From: Acholeplasmatales bacterium
Lineage (GTDB): Bacteria; Bacillota_I; Bacilli_A; Acholeplasmatales; Anaeroplasmataceae
Reading direction: 5' to 3'
DNA: 64,000 nucleotides
Assembly (NCBI GenBank): GCA_017449215.1
Contig: JAFSJY010000022.1
Location: 1-64,000 of the forward strand
The notes below the pieces were generated by a model. It saw nothing but the letters and a program-made list of their open reading frames with translations. It was not told the DNA's origin and did not search any database. A program made the position numbers and the translations under genes. Shown here piece after piece: positions 1 to 10,615 of this stretch (position 1 is the first letter of the stretch; each line of letters starts with the position of its first letter).

Positions 1-635
1 GACACTTTCTTAAAATCAATATCATTCTTAGCTTTTTCTAGTTTCATTTCATCATCAGAATACTTAATATATTTTAGTACAAATCTCATTTCAGTAGTTA
101 ATTTACTAAAATCTTCATTTTTGATTTCATATGGTGAAATAAGATGTAATTTATAATCATATATTCTATCTTTAATGAATTGATATTTTTCCATATCCAA
201 CATTTCATATAAGGATTTAGGTCCATTCCACTCACCATTACCTAAGTATAATACTAAAGTAATAACTGGTTTCAATTTTATTTTATCATTTTTATTAGGC
301 TTTTCAATATTATCCAGCTGTTTTAAATATGATAATGCATCATATATCATACACCTAAAAACCATCTTATTATCTATTTCAGATTGATTCTCAATCCCAA
401 AGATAATATATGTGTTATTACTATCCTCCTTGATACAAGCTTCTTTTACTAAATCACGATATCTTTGAATTTGTTTTTTCTCTTTTAAAGTGACTACTGA
501 TGTAGTATCCAATTCTTTTAAATCTGAATCTATTACTTTCTTTTCGCCATCAAAAAAATAGAAATTAATTAAATCGACAAATATAGCATTATCGCTTATA
601 TATTCTTTTGCCAAGCTATCTTTATTCTTTCTCAT
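1..635 (-). CDS. Rpn family (PD-(D/E)XK, YhgA-like transposase_31) nuclease, 3' end outside window
   Basis: I translated this open frame by hand; it starts at an ATG (complement of 633-635) behind a strong AGGAGG site (641-648) and runs off the left edge, so about 211 residues are visible. The N-terminus (NAIFVDLINFYFFDGEK), the nuclease core motif IIFGIENQSEID with an E-x-Q in place of E-x-K, and the later KPVITLVLYLGNGEWNGP are typical of the Rpn recombination-promoting nuclease / putative transposase family common in Bacillota. Known members are DNA endonucleases that promote RecA-independent recombination. The C-terminal variable part is not visible. The gene is monocistronic here, with a possible -10 TATAAT (complement of 658-663). 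It is the only mobile-type gene in the window, and no terminal repeats or target duplication were seen. Confidence 0.85.
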   Translation of the reverse strand, partial: MRKNKDSLAKEYISDNAIFVDLINFYFFDGEKKVIDSDLKELDTTSVVTLKEKKQIQRYRDLVKEACIKEDSNNTYIIFGIENQSEIDNKMVFRCMIYDALSYLKQLDNIEKPNKNDKIKLKPVITLVLYLGNGEWNGPKSLYEMLDMEKYQFIKDRIYDYKLHLISPYEIKNEDFSKLTTEMRFVLKYIKYSDDEMKLEKAKNDIDFKKV

Positions 636-697
636 GCACATTCCTCCTACAACAAAAATTATAGGGTATAAGAATATATAGATTAATAGTTTTCGTG

Positions 698-777
698 TTT
701 TCTCAAAAAAAGTTTTTAATCTCCCGCGCATTGTCACTTTTGGCTATTTTTTAGGGGGTTTTTGAGAAAAAAATAGC
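698..777. repeat. Overlapping inverted repeats upstream of the Rpn gene
   Basis: A 12-bp perfect inverted repeat (698-709 with 759-770) overlaps a second 10-bp inverted repeat (743-752 with 768-777), so the two stems cannot form together. The region between holds a G5 run. It lies upstream of the Rpn gene and downstream of the ilv terminator. Function is unknown; it may be a leader with alternative folds or a remnant repeat. Confidence 0.5.
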
Positions 778-797
778 AATTTTTTCCAAAAATAAAA

Positions 798-823
798 GAT
801 AGGCCACAATTTGTGAGCCTATC
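798..823 (-). terminator. Rho-independent terminator of the ilv operon
   Basis: Stem GATAGGC/GCCTATC (798-804 with 817-823) is extended by CACAA/TTGTG inside and followed on the minus strand by TTTTATTTTT. It lies 8 nt past the ilvB stop codon. Confidence 0.9.
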
Positions 824-830
824 TATTATT

Positions 831-2510
831 TTACTTCATTAACATATCATCAATTGGCTTACCAGGAGCTACCATTGGTAATACCTTTTCATCTGTTTCT
901 ACTATTGCATTTATTAATGCAGGCTTTCTATTCTTAACTGCCTTTGTAACAGCTTCTAAATAAGAAGCTCTTGTGTCGGCATAATAATAATCAATACCTA
1001 CAGCCTTAGCTAATGCTTCATAATCTAATACAGTATCAAGAATTGTATTAGAATATCTCTTTCCATAGAAAGCAGTTTGCCATTGACGTACCATACCTAA
1101 AACGCCGTTATTTGCTACTACTACGACGATAGGTAAATTATATTTAGATACAGTTAATAATTCATTAAAATTCATTCTAAATGAACCATCACCTGAAATA
1201 TTAAATACAACTGAATCAGGATTACCGATTTGAGTACCAATTGAAGCGCCCATACCATAACCCATTGTTCCTAAACCACCAGATGTAATTAATCTATTTG
1301 GCTTAGTATACTTAAAATATTGTGCAGCCCATAATTGATGCTGGCCTACCTCTGTACAAATGAAGCAATCTCCATTTGTAATTTCATCAATAGCCTCCAT
1401 AAAATATCTAGGCTTTAGACTAGATGAAATCTGGTTTTCAGAGAAGATATTCTTCCATGAATCAACTAATTGAGTCCAAGCAGGATTCTTCTTTGGAACT
1501 AAGTACTTCTTTACTCTTGTAAAGAATTCCTTTAAATCCATTACAGCGGCTACATCATCCTTAATATTCTTATCAATTTCAGCTTGATCAATATCAACAT
1601 GAACGATAGTTGCATTTTCAGCGAAATGCTTATGATTTGATAATACTCTATCTGAGAATCTTACACCTAATGCTAATAATAAATCACAATCAACAACACA
1701 TCGATTAGAAGCTACTGTACCATGCATACCAATTAATCCTGTTGATAGTGGATTCTTTTGGTCAAAGGCACCAATACCCATTAATGATGTAGATGTAGGA
1801 ATATCCATCATATTAGCAAATTCATTTAAATCCTCTGATGCGTTAGCACGAATGATACCACCACCAGCATAAATGAATGGCTTTGTAGATTCATTAATTA
1901 ATTTAGCTATATGCTGAATTACTTCCTCTGATACTGTTTCAATAGGCTTAACCTTATCCTTCTTATTTACATCAATATCAGCCTTTTCATAATCGTAAAG
2001 ATTATTAGGTGCAGTTACATCCTTTAGAATATCAATTAATACTGGACCAGGTCTACCTGATCTAGCAATTCTAAATGCTTCTCTAAATGTAGGAGCTAAA
2101 TCCTTGATATCCTTAACAATGTAATTATGCTTTGTAATAGGCATTGTAATACCAGCAATATCAATCTCTTGGAATGAATCTCTACCAAATAAATTATTTG
2201 GAACGTTACCAGTAATTGCAACCATAGGAACAGAATCCATATATGCAGTTGCGATACCTGTTACTAAATTTGTCGCACCAGGGCCTGATGTAGCTAGACA
2301 TACACCAACCTTACCAGTTGATCTTGCATAACCATCGGCAGCGTGTGAAGCACCCTGCTCATGGCTTGTTAAAATATGTCTTATTCTATCAGAATTCTTA
2401 TATAATTCATCATAAATGTTTAATACAGCTCCACCTGGATAGCCAAAGATTGTGTCAACGCCTTGCTCTACAAGACATTCAACAATGATTTGTGAACCAG
2501 AAAGTTTCAT
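831..2510 (-). CDS. ilvB: Acetolactate synthase large subunit
   Basis: 559 residues, full length for the catalytic subunit of acetohydroxyacid synthase, which condenses two pyruvates (valine branch) or pyruvate plus 2-oxobutyrate (isoleucine branch) using thiamine diphosphate. The catalytic glutamate is E51 in LTSHEQGASHAADGYA, and the ThDP/Mg motif starts at GDGS 440-443 and ends with NN about 27 residues later. It is the last gene of the branched-chain operon, 20 nt after ilvD, while its regulatory partner ilvN is the first gene about 7 kb away. Subunit stoichiometry may therefore be set by distance from the promoter. The ATG is preceded by an AAGGGG-type site. Nothing looks truncated. Confidence 0.97.
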   Translation of the reverse strand: MKLSGSQIIVECLVEQGVDTIFGYPGGAVLNIYDELYKNSDRIRHILTSHEQGASHAADGYARSTGKVGVCLATSGPGATNLVTGIATAYMDSVPMVAITGNVPNNLFGRDSFQEIDIAGITMPITKHNYIVKDIKDLAPTFREAFRIARSGRPGPVLIDILKDVTAPNNLYDYEKADIDVNKKDKVKPIETVSEEVIQHIAKLINESTKPFIYAGGGIIRANASEDLNEFANMMDIPTSTSLMGIGAFDQKNPLSTGLIGMHGTVASNRCVVDCDLLLALGVRFSDRVLSNHKHFAENATIVHVDIDQAEIDKNIKDDVAAVMDLKEFFTRVKKYLVPKKNPAWTQLVDSWKNIFSENQISSSLKPRYFMEAIDEITNGDCFICTEVGQHQLWAAQYFKYTKPNRLITSGGLGTMGYGMGASIGTQIGNPDSVVFNISGDGSFRMNFNELLTVSKYNLPIVVVVANNGVLGMVRQWQTAFYGKRYSNTILDTVLDYEALAKAVGIDYYYADTRASYLEAVTKAVKNRKPALINAIVETDEKVLPMVAPGKPIDDMLMK

Positions 2511-2530
2511 ATTAAAACACCCCTTTCAAA

Positions 2531-4189
2531 TTAGTCTTTAAATACTGCACCTGTTGAAGCAGATGTTACAAGCTTTGCATATCTCTTTAGGTAGCCTGTA
2601 ACTTCCTTCTTAGGCATTTGGAATTCAGCCTTACGCTTTGCAATTTCTTCTTCAGATACCTTTAAATTAATTGTACAGCCAATGATATCAATTTCGATTA
2701 AATCTCCATCCTTAACTAATCCAATTAAACCACCTTCTGCAGCCTCAGGTGATACGTGACCAATAGATGCACCACGTGTAGCACCAGAGAATCTACCATC
2801 AGTGATTAAAGCACAATCCTTATCAAGACCCATACCAGCAATTCTTGAAGTTGGAGCTAGCATTTCTCTCATACCAGGGCCACCCTTAGGGCCTTCATAA
2901 CGAATAACAACAACATCACCCTTATTGATCTTACCACCATCAATTGCGGCAATAGCCTCTTCCTCTGAGTTATAGCACTTTGCAGGACCTGTATGCTTTA
3001 ACATTTCAGGAGCTACGGCACCACGCTTAACAACACAGCCATTTAATGCTAGGTTACCCTTTAATACGGCAATACCACCAATCTTAGAATATGGATTATC
3101 AATAGTTCTAATGATTTCAGGGTTCTTATTGAATGCGAATTCAATATTTTCTCTAATAGTTTTACCTGTTACTGTAGGTAAATCTAATTCTAATGCATTA
3201 ATCTTAGATAATTCCTTCATTACTGCAGGAACACCACCAGCCTCATTTAAATCCTCCATATATGTAGGACCTGCTGGAGCTAGGTGACATAGATTTGGAG
3301 TATGAGATGAAATCTCATTTGCGATATCTAAGTCGATATGAACACCAGCCTCATGTGCTATAGCAGGTAAATGAAGCATTGTGTTAGTTGAGCAACCAAG
3401 TGCCATATCCATAGTTAAAGCATTTCTAAATGCCTTTTCAGTTAAGATATCACGAATCTTAATATTCTTCTTTACCATATCCATAATAGCCATACCAGAA
3501 TATTTTGCATTTCTAATACGAGCTGCATATACTGCTGGAATAGTACCATTACCAGGTAAAGCGATACCTAATACCTCACACATACAATTCATTGAGTTAG
3601 CTGTATACATACCAGAGCATGAACCACAGCCAGGACATGAATTATTTTCCCATTCCTTTAATTCCTTCTCATCAATCTTACCTGAATTGAATTTACCAAC
3701 AGCCTCAAATGTTGAAGATAATGAAGTCTTATGACCATTCATTCTACCTGCAAGCATTGGACCACCAGAGCATACAACAGTTGGAAGATTGATACGACAA
3801 GCACCCATTAGCATACCTGGGACAATCTTGTCACAGTTAGGAATTAATACTAAACCATCAAGTGCGTGTGCTAAAGCCATGCATTCAACAGAGTCAGCAA
3901 TTAATTCTCTTGTTACTAATGAATACTTCATTCCGACGTGGCCCATAGCAATACCATCACAAACGCCTATTGCAGGAATTTCAATTGGTGTACCACCAGC
4001 CATTAAAATTCCTCTTTTAACAGCATCTGCAATCTTATCTAGCCACATATGTCCTGGTACTATTTCTGACTTAGCACAAACAACACCAATCAATGGTCTA
4101 TCAATTTCTTCATCAGTTAATCCTAATGCCTTAAATAAGCTTCTGTTAGGTACTCTTTCAAAGCCCTTCTTTACTGCATCACTTCTCAT
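2531..4189 (-). CDS. ilvD: Dihydroxy-acid dehydratase
   Basis: 552 residues, the normal length for IlvD, the iron-sulfur enzyme that dehydrates 2,3-dihydroxy-isovalerate and -methylvalerate to the 2-oxo acids of valine and isoleucine synthesis. Cluster cysteine motifs are visible at PNCDK (C119) and SCPGCGSC (C185-C191), with the C-terminal [11 protein letters not shown] active-site segment. It sits between leuB and ilvB in the branched-chain operon, 43 nt after leuB. Two long open frames on the opposite strand inside it are codon shadows. Confidence 0.97.
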   Translation of the reverse strand: MRSDAVKKGFERVPNRSLFKALGLTDEEIDRPLIGVVCAKSEIVPGHMWLDKIADAVKRGILMAGGTPIEIPAIGVCDGIAMGHVGMKYSLVTRELIADSVECMALAHALDGLVLIPNCDKIVPGMLMGACRINLPTVVCSGGPMLAGRMNGHKTSLSSTFEAVGKFNSGKIDEKELKEWENNSCPGCGSCSGMYTANSMNCMCEVLGIALPGNGTIPAVYAARIRNAKYSGMAIMDMVKKNIKIRDILTEKAFRNALTMDMALGCSTNTMLHLPAIAHEAGVHIDLDIANEISSHTPNLCHLAPAGPTYMEDLNEAGGVPAVMKELSKINALELDLPTVTGKTIRENIEFAFNKNPEIIRTIDNPYSKIGGIAVLKGNLALNGCVVKRGAVAPEMLKHTGPAKCYNSEEEAIAAIDGGKINKGDVVVIRYEGPKGGPGMREMLAPTSRIAGMGLDKDCALITDGRFSGATRGASIGHVSPEAAEGGLIGLVKDGDLIEIDIIGCTINLKVSEEEIAKRKAEFQMPKKEVTGYLKRYAKLVTSASTGAVFKD

Positions 4190-4232
4190 ACAAACACCTC
4201 ATTTTTTAAAAATTTTATAAACTAAATAATTA

Positions 4233-5330
4233 TTACTTTAAAGCAGCAACTACTAGGTCGCCCATTTCCTTTGTTCCAACAATCTTGTCAGCTGGAGTAT
4301 CCTTAGACTTAATATCACCAGTTCTCCAACCAGCATCTAATACGGCATTAACAGCCTTATCGATAGCATCAGCTTCCTTCATTAAGCCTAAAGAATATCT
4401 AAACATCATAGGTACAGATAAGATTGTAGCTAATGGGTTAGCAATATTCTTACCAGCGATATCTGGAGCTGAACCATGAATTGGCTCATATAAACCTAAC
4501 TTTGAAGCACCAAGTGATGCTGAAGCTAGCATACCAATTGAACCAGCAACCTGAGATGCCTCATCAGTTAAAATATCACCGAAGATATTAGATGTAACGA
4601 TAACATCGAATTGACGAGGATTTCTAACTAATTGCATAGCTGCATTATCAACATACATATCAGATGTTTCTACATCAGGATATTCAGTCTTAATTCTTTC
4701 AAATACTGCTCTCCATAATCTTGAAGACTCTAATACGTTAGCCTTATGAACGCAGCATAATCTCTTTTGTCTCTTTTGTGCAGCTTCGAAGCCTGTACGT
4801 AAAATTCTTTCGATTTCGAATACATAGTACTTCTCTAAATCTGAAGCCCAGCAATCAGGCTTAGTTGGGTTATAAGCAGGTGAATTAGCCTTTTCACCAA
4901 AATACATACCACCAGTTAATTCACGAACAACTAGGATATCTAAGCCTTCACCAATGATTTCAGGCTTTAAAGGTGAAGTATGCTGTAATTGCTTATATAA
5001 TACAGCAGGTCTTAGGTTAGCATATAGCTTTAAAGCACCACGAATACCTAATAAGCCCTTTTCAGGTCTATCACCATTTGTTAAATGATCCCACTTAGGA
5101 CCACCAACAGCACCTAATAAAACTGCATCAGATGCTAATGCTGCATCAATTGTATCTTGAGGAAGTGAAGTACCATCCATATCAATAGCGATACCACCCA
5201 TTCTCTTTTCAATTATATTGAACTTATGACCATAGATTTCACCAATCTTGTTCATAACCTTTACTGCTTCTCTAACGATATCTGGACCAATACCATCGCC
5301 AGGTAAAGTTACAATATTAAACTCTGCCAT
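4233..5330 (-). CDS. leuB: 3-isopropylmalate / 3-methylmalate dehydrogenase
   Basis: 365 residues, family-typical. It carries the metal and substrate motifs VRELTGGMYFGE and DNAAMQLVRNP, and the NAD-binding region YEPIHGSAPDIAGKN. LeuB oxidatively decarboxylates 3-isopropylmalate in leucine synthesis, and in the citramalate route the same enzyme class converts 3-methylmalate to 2-oxobutyrate. Because this operon has cimA but no leuA, the second role is at least as likely here. It begins 1 nt after the leuD stop, which implies translational coupling. Confidence 0.95.
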   Translation of the reverse strand: MAEFNIVTLPGDGIGPDIVREAVKVMNKIGEIYGHKFNIIEKRMGGIAIDMDGTSLPQDTIDAALASDAVLLGAVGGPKWDHLTNGDRPEKGLLGIRGALKLYANLRPAVLYKQLQHTSPLKPEIIGEGLDILVVRELTGGMYFGEKANSPAYNPTKPDCWASDLEKYYVFEIERILRTGFEAAQKRQKRLCCVHKANVLESSRLWRAVFERIKTEYPDVETSDMYVDNAAMQLVRNPRQFDVIVTSNIFGDILTDEASQVAGSIGMLASASLGASKLGLYEPIHGSAPDIAGKNIANPLATILSVPMMFRYSLGLMKEADAIDKAVNAVLDAGWRTGDIKSKDTPADKIVGTKEMGDLVVAALK

Positions 5331-5331
5331 A

Positions 5332-5844
5332 TTACTTTAATTCTCCTTTAATCTTATTAATTAAGCCACCCTTAGCAATAATGTTTTGCATAAATGGTGG
5401 GAATGGTGCTGCTTGGAATGAATGACCAGTTGATTCATTTGTAATAACACCTGTATCAAAATTAACTGATACTACATCACCATCTTTAATATCATCAACA
5501 GCCTCAGGGCATTCCATAATAGGAAGACCGATGTTGATTGAATTACGATAGAAAATTCTTGCGAATGTCTTTGCAATAACGCATGATACACCACAAGTCT
5601 TAATAGCTAGTGGAGCATGCTCTCTAGATGAACCACATCCAAAGTTCTTGTCAGCAACTAAAATGTCACCAACCTGTACTCTTTGTGCGAAAGGCTTCTT
5701 ACCAGCATTAATATCTTGCTTAGAATCCTCCATACAGTGAGATGCTAATTCCTTTGGATCTGATGTATTTAAATATCTTGCTGGAATGATAACGTCAGTA
5801 TCGATATCAGAACCATACTTTAAAACTGTACCCTTAGCGTTCAT
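5332..5844 (-). CDS. leuD: 3-isopropylmalate/citramalate dehydratase small subunit
   Basis: 170 residues with the chosen ATG at 5844; an upstream extension into leuC is rejected because a GGAGGAG site lies just before this ATG, inside the last codons of leuC. Swivel-domain motifs are clear ([19 protein letters not shown] near the start, [11 protein letters not shown] in the middle). Together with LeuC it forms the aconitase-type hydro-lyase that isomerises isopropylmalate or citramalate. The leuC stop is separated from this start by a single base. Confidence 0.95.
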   Translation of the reverse strand: MNAKGTVLKYGSDIDTDVIIPARYLNTSDPKELASHCMEDSKQDINAGKKPFAQRVQVGDILVADKNFGCGSSREHAPLAIKTCGVSCVIAKTFARIFYRNSINIGLPIMECPEAVDDIKDGDVVSVNFDTGVITNESTGHSFQAAPFPPFMQNIIAKGGLINKIKGELK

Positions 5845-5845
5845 C

Positions 5846-7123
5846 TTACTTCTCCTCCATATAATCTCTTGGATCTGCGATATAACCAGCAATTGCAGAT
5901 GCAGCTGCTGTTGCAGGTGAAGCTAAATAAACCTCACTATCAACATGACCCATACGTCCTACGAAATTACGATTTGTAGTTGAAACACATCTTTCGCCTG
6001 CAGCTAAGATACCCATATGACCACCTAAGCATGGACCACAAGTTGGAGTAGATACTGCACAACCAGCCTCAACTAAATCTTGAACGATATTTTCCATAAT
6101 TGCTTGTAAATAAATCTTTTGAGTACCAGGTAATACGATACAACGAACATTCTTATTAACCTTCTTACCCTTTAAGATATCACGAGCAATTCTTAAATCT
6201 TCCATACGACCATTTGTACAAGAACCAATTACAACCTGGTCAATCTTTGTTTCCTTACATACCTTTTCATCAACAGTATGTGCATTTTCAGGTAAATGAG
6301 GGAATGCAACTGTTGGCTTAATCTTTGAAAGATCAATATCATAAACTGCATCATACTTAGCATCTGCATCAGCCTCATAAACTCTAGGAGTCTTTGTTGA
6401 ATGCTCCTTGCAGTAAGCTAATGTTAATTCATCTACAGCAAAGATTCCATTCTTAGCACCAGCCTCAATTGCCATGTTAGCCATTGAGAATCTAGAATCC
6501 ATAGAAAGATACTTTAAGCCATCTCCTGAGAATTCCATAGACTTATATAATGCTCCATCTACACCAATCATACCAATGATGTGTAAGATTACATCCTTAC
6601 CAGAAATACCAAATGCTGGCTTACCAGTTAAGTTAAACTTTAATGCAGTTGGAACCTTAAACCAAGCCTTACCTGTAGCCATACCACAAGCTAGGTCAGT
6701 TGAACCAACACCAGTTGAGAAAGCACCAAGTGCACCATATGTACAAGTATGAGAGTCAGCACCAATAGTTAAATCACCAGTAACAACTAAACCCTTTTCT
6801 GGAATAATTGCATGCTCAATACCCATTTGACCAACTTCCATATAATTTGTTAAATCCTGTGCATGAGCAAATTCTCTAATGAACTTGCATTGCTCTGCAG
6901 ACTTAATATCCTTATTAGGTGTGAAATGATCTGGTACGATAACTACCTTATCCTTATCAAATACCTTATCAACACCGATTTTATTGAACTCCTTAATAGC
7001 AACTGGAGTTGTAATATCATTACCATGAACTAAGTCAAGGTTTGCTTCAATAAGCTGTCCTGCTTCTACGTGATCTAAACCAGCATGTGCTGCTAAGATC
7101 TTTTGACTCATTGTCATTCCCAT
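5846..7123 (-). CDS. leuC: 3-isopropylmalate/citramalate dehydratase large subunit
   Basis: 425 residues, the compact HacA/LeuC2-type large subunit. The three [4Fe-4S] cysteines are in [12 protein letters not shown] and [11 protein letters not shown], and the N-terminal [18 protein letters not shown] is typical. It works with LeuD downstream and CimA upstream on the citramalate-to-methylmalate step, and possibly on isopropylmalate. The exact start may be the first, second or third Met (MGMTMSQ). Only 3 nt separate it from cimA. Confidence 0.95.
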   Translation of the reverse strand: MGMTMSQKILAAHAGLDHVEAGQLIEANLDLVHGNDITTPVAIKEFNKIGVDKVFDKDKVVIVPDHFTPNKDIKSAEQCKFIREFAHAQDLTNYMEVGQMGIEHAIIPEKGLVVTGDLTIGADSHTCTYGALGAFSTGVGSTDLACGMATGKAWFKVPTALKFNLTGKPAFGISGKDVILHIIGMIGVDGALYKSMEFSGDGLKYLSMDSRFSMANMAIEAGAKNGIFAVDELTLAYCKEHSTKTPRVYEADADAKYDAVYDIDLSKIKPTVAFPHLPENAHTVDEKVCKETKIDQVVIGSCTNGRMEDLRIARDILKGKKVNKNVRCIVLPGTQKIYLQAIMENIVQDLVEAGCAVSTPTCGPCLGGHMGILAAGERCVSTTNRNFVGRMGHVDSEVYLASPATAAASAIAGYIADPRDYMEEK

Positions 7124-7126
7124 AAT

Positions 7127-8698
7127 TTATTTATCCCCCTTTAATAATTTATATTCTATTGAATCAATCAAAGCCTTAAATGAGGCTTCAATTATATCTC
7201 TTGATACACCTACAGTAGACCAAGTATTTGATCCATCAGTAGATTCGATAATAACTCTTGTTAAGGCAGCTGTCGCTGATTCCTTACCATCTAAAATTCT
7301 TACCTTATAATCTGATAATGTAATACTATTAAGTATTGGATAGAATTTACCAATAGCCTTTCTTAATGCTTCATTTAAAGCATCGACAGGTCCATCACCA
7401 TTTGCGGCTGTAACCTCAACTACATCACCAACACTTACCTTAATGATTGCTGAAGATGAATACTTTTCTTCCTCACTAGGACCCTCACCAATAGTTTTAA
7501 AGTCCTCAACCTCAAAGTAAGATTTAAAATTACCAAATGCCTTATGGACAATTAATTCAAATGATGCATCCGCACCCTCGAATTGATATCCGGCATATTC
7601 TAATTCCTTAATTGTATTAATGATTGAAGAAATTCTAGAATCATTTTTATCAACATCTGGATAAAGCTTAGCAATTTTTGCAAGCACAGTAGATTTGCCT
7701 GCAACCTCACTTATTAAGAATCTTCTTTCGTTTCCAACAAGTGATGGATTTACGTGTTCAAATGAGTGTGAATCCTTAATAACACCATCAATATGCATAC
7801 CAGCCTTATGAGCAAATGCTGAAGCACCGACATAAGGTAGCTGATAATTAAGCTTAACATTTGATATTTCAGCTACACGCTTTGCAATATCAGTCAAAGA
7901 TGAAAGATTACCCTTAGGTAAACATTCAAAGCCACATTTTAACTCTAAATTAGGAATAATAGCTGAAAGATTAGCATTACCACATCTTTCACCATAACCT
8001 AGGAATGTACCTTGAACATGACTGCATCCATTCATAACAGCAATTACGCTTAAAGCAACTGCCATACCAGAATCATTGTGAGTATGAATACCTAAAGGAA
8101 TATTAATATTCTTTTTAACATCCTCTAATATCTTAACTAATTCATCTGGGAATGTACCACCATTTGTATCACATAATATTAAGGTAATAGCACCTGCCTC
8201 CTCGGCAGTCTTTAATGATTCTATAGCATAATCTCTATCTAGCTTATAGCCATCAAAGAAATGCTCAGCATCAAACATTACCTTCTTACCCATGCTCTTT
8301 AAAAACTTAATACTATCAGAAATCATATTTAGGTTTTCTTCTTTAGATACACCTATAATCTTTTCTGTATGGAAGCTTGATGATTTACCAAAGATACAAA
8401 CATATTCTGTTTCTGCATCTAATAAAGCATTTAAGTTTGAATCATCCTTAGCCTCAATACCTTTTCTTCTAGTACTTCCAAATGCGACAAGCTTTGAATT
8501 ATTAAATTTTATATCTTTAGCTTCCTTAAAGAATTCTAGATCCTTCTGATTTGAGCCTGGGTTACCAGCCTCAACAAAATCAACTCCAAGCTCATCTAAA
8601 GCTTTAGCAATTTTGATTTTGTCGCCAACCGAAAAACTTATACCTTCGGCTTGTGCACCATCACGAAGGGTTGAGTCAAAAATTTGAATTTTTTTCAT
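7127..8698 (-). CDS. cimA: (R)-citramalate synthase
   Basis: 523 residues from the ATG at 8698, which has an AAAGGGG ribosome site; a longer reading is rejected. The TIM-barrel start (QIFDSTLRDGAQAEGISFS) and GNPGSNQKD are characteristic of the CimA family that condenses acetyl-CoA and pyruvate to citramalate, rather than of LeuA or homocitrate synthase. Other motifs include GIHTHNDSGMA and the C-terminal regulatory LeuA dimer domain with GDGPVDALN. With LeuCD and LeuB it would supply 2-oxobutyrate for isoleucine without threonine deaminase. The upstream gap holds a hairpin. A cimA versus leuA misassignment is possible but unlikely on these motifs. Confidence 0.9.
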   Translation of the reverse strand: MKKIQIFDSTLRDGAQAEGISFSVGDKIKIAKALDELGVDFVEAGNPGSNQKDLEFFKEAKDIKFNNSKLVAFGSTRRKGIEAKDDSNLNALLDAETEYVCIFGKSSSFHTEKIIGVSKEENLNMISDSIKFLKSMGKKVMFDAEHFFDGYKLDRDYAIESLKTAEEAGAITLILCDTNGGTFPDELVKILEDVKKNINIPLGIHTHNDSGMAVALSVIAVMNGCSHVQGTFLGYGERCGNANLSAIIPNLELKCGFECLPKGNLSSLTDIAKRVAEISNVKLNYQLPYVGASAFAHKAGMHIDGVIKDSHSFEHVNPSLVGNERRFLISEVAGKSTVLAKIAKLYPDVDKNDSRISSIINTIKELEYAGYQFEGADASFELIVHKAFGNFKSYFEVEDFKTIGEGPSEEEKYSSSAIIKVSVGDVVEVTAANGDGPVDALNEALRKAIGKFYPILNSITLSDYKVRILDGKESATAALTRVIIESTDGSNTWSTVGVSRDIIEASFKALIDSIEYKLLKGDK

Positions 8699-8728
8699 AA
8701 AAACAACCCCTTTAAAATAGACAAATTC

Positions 8729-8750
8729 GGAAGTGCATAAAAGCACTTCC
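8729..8750 (-). other. Intercistronic hairpin between ilvC and cimA
   Basis: GGAAGTGC (8729-8736) pairs with GCACTTCC (8743-8750) around a 6-nt loop in the 89-nt gap. The minus-strand downstream tract is only GAATTTGTC, too weak for an efficient terminator, so an mRNA-processing, stability or partial-attenuation role is more likely. Confidence 0.55.
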
Positions 8751-8787
8751 TCATGTCAAAAAAATTTTAAATTAATAATCAATAATA

Positions 8788-9837
<1,050 letters not shown>

Positions 9838-9851
9838 CTATTATTTTTTTA

Positions 9852-10349
9852 TTACTTCTTTAATTCGCTTGAGCCTCTAGCGATAGCAATAGCTCCTGTT
9901 CGGATAACTTCCTTAACACCGAACTCATTTAACATAGAAATGATAGCTGATATCTTTGAAGAATCACCTGTTATTTCTATCATCAATGTGTCACTCGTAA
10001 CATCAAGTACATGTCCTCTAAATATGTTAACAAGCTCAAGGATTTGACTTCTCTTATCATTCTTAGAATCAATCTTAATAAGAGCAAGCTCACGTACGAC
10101 TGAATCAACCTTATCAGCCTCATGGATTTTTACAACATCCATAAGCTTACCAAGCTGAGTCTTAATCTGATTGTAAGTTTCATCATCAACATCTGATGTA
10201 ACAATCGTCATACGAGAATAGTTTGGATCTTCAGTTTCACCTACTGCTAGGCTTTCAATATTGAAGCCACGTCTAGAGAATAATCCAGCCACCCTTGAAA
10301 GGACACCCATGTGATTATTAACTAATACAGATAATGTATGTCTAGCCAT
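9852..10349 (-). CDS. ilvN: Acetolactate synthase small (regulatory) subunit
   Basis: 165 residues, typical for the IlvN/IlvH regulatory subunit. It has an N-terminal ACT domain (about residues 3-75; HTLSVLVNNHMGVLSRVAGLF) that binds feedback amino acids and a C-terminal ALS_ss domain. It is the first gene after the operon promoter, with a strong AAAGGGGTGGTGA ribosome site. Its separation from ilvB, which is usually adjacent, is unusual. Confidence 0.95.
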   Translation of the reverse strand: MARHTLSVLVNNHMGVLSRVAGLFSRRGFNIESLAVGETEDPNYSRMTIVTSDVDDETYNQIKTQLGKLMDVVKIHEADKVDSVVRELALIKIDSKNDKRSQILELVNIFRGHVLDVTSDTLMIEITGDSSKISAIISMLNEFGVKEVIRTGAIAIARGSSELKK

Positions 10350-10375
10350 TAATTCACCACCCCTTTTGATTCCTA

Positions 10376-10395
10376 CTATATAATAAATTATATAG
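10376..10395. promoter_or_regulatory. Perfect 20-bp palindrome in the ilv leader
   Basis: CTATATAA-TAAA-TTATATAG lies between the predicted transcription start and the ilvN ribosome site. It could be an operator or a short mRNA hairpin. No matching regulator is encoded in the window. Confidence 0.45.
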
Positions 10396-10421
10396 ACAGA
10401 ATTTTTACGAATTTCCCTTTA

Positions 10422-10449
10422 ATTATATCATGTACAGAAAATAAGTCAA
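10422..10449 (-). promoter_or_regulatory. Promoter of the ilv-cimA-leu operon
   Basis: On the minus strand, -35 TTGACT (10444-10449), a 16-bp spacer and -10 TATAAT (10422-10427) predict a short leader of about 65 nt. No T-box or leader peptide fits in that length. Confidence 0.8.
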
Positions 10450-10505
10450 CGAAGAAATGGTTATTTTTTTGTTTGTTTTTTTGCATTATTTCAAAAATAA
10501 AAAAC

Positions 10506-10591
10506 AAAATTCGAAAGTTTTAAATAAAATTCGAATTTTGTTCTATTATATTTGATACATTTTAAACTTTTTATATAAAATTCGAGAATTT
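10506..10591. repeat. Three copies of AAAATTCGA upstream of the ilv promoter
   Basis: Copies lie at 10506-10516, 10526-10539 (a perfect 14-bp palindrome AAAATTCGAATTTT) and 10577-10591. The first two are 20 bp apart, about two helical turns. They sit 60-140 bp upstream of the -35 box, where an activator or repressor could bind. The 266-bp gap 10350-10615 holds nothing else recognisable apart from a possible weak long-range stem (10564-10572 with 10609-10617). Confidence 0.5.
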
Positions 10592-10615
10592 GAAAACGTT
10601 TTTTCTAAAAAAGTT

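Noticed and set aside
1-635. Insertion sequence or prophage around the Rpn gene
   Set aside because: No terminal inverted repeats, target duplication, integrase or phage gene is seen.
3381-4220. Long plus-strand open frames opposite ilvD
   Set aside because: Antisense shadows of a well-conserved gene; no ribosome site and no recognisable protein.
10350-10615. T-box or leader-peptide attenuator before ilvN
   Set aside because: The promoter leaves about 65 nt of leader. There is no T-box sequence, no terminator and no short frame rich in Ile/Val/Leu.
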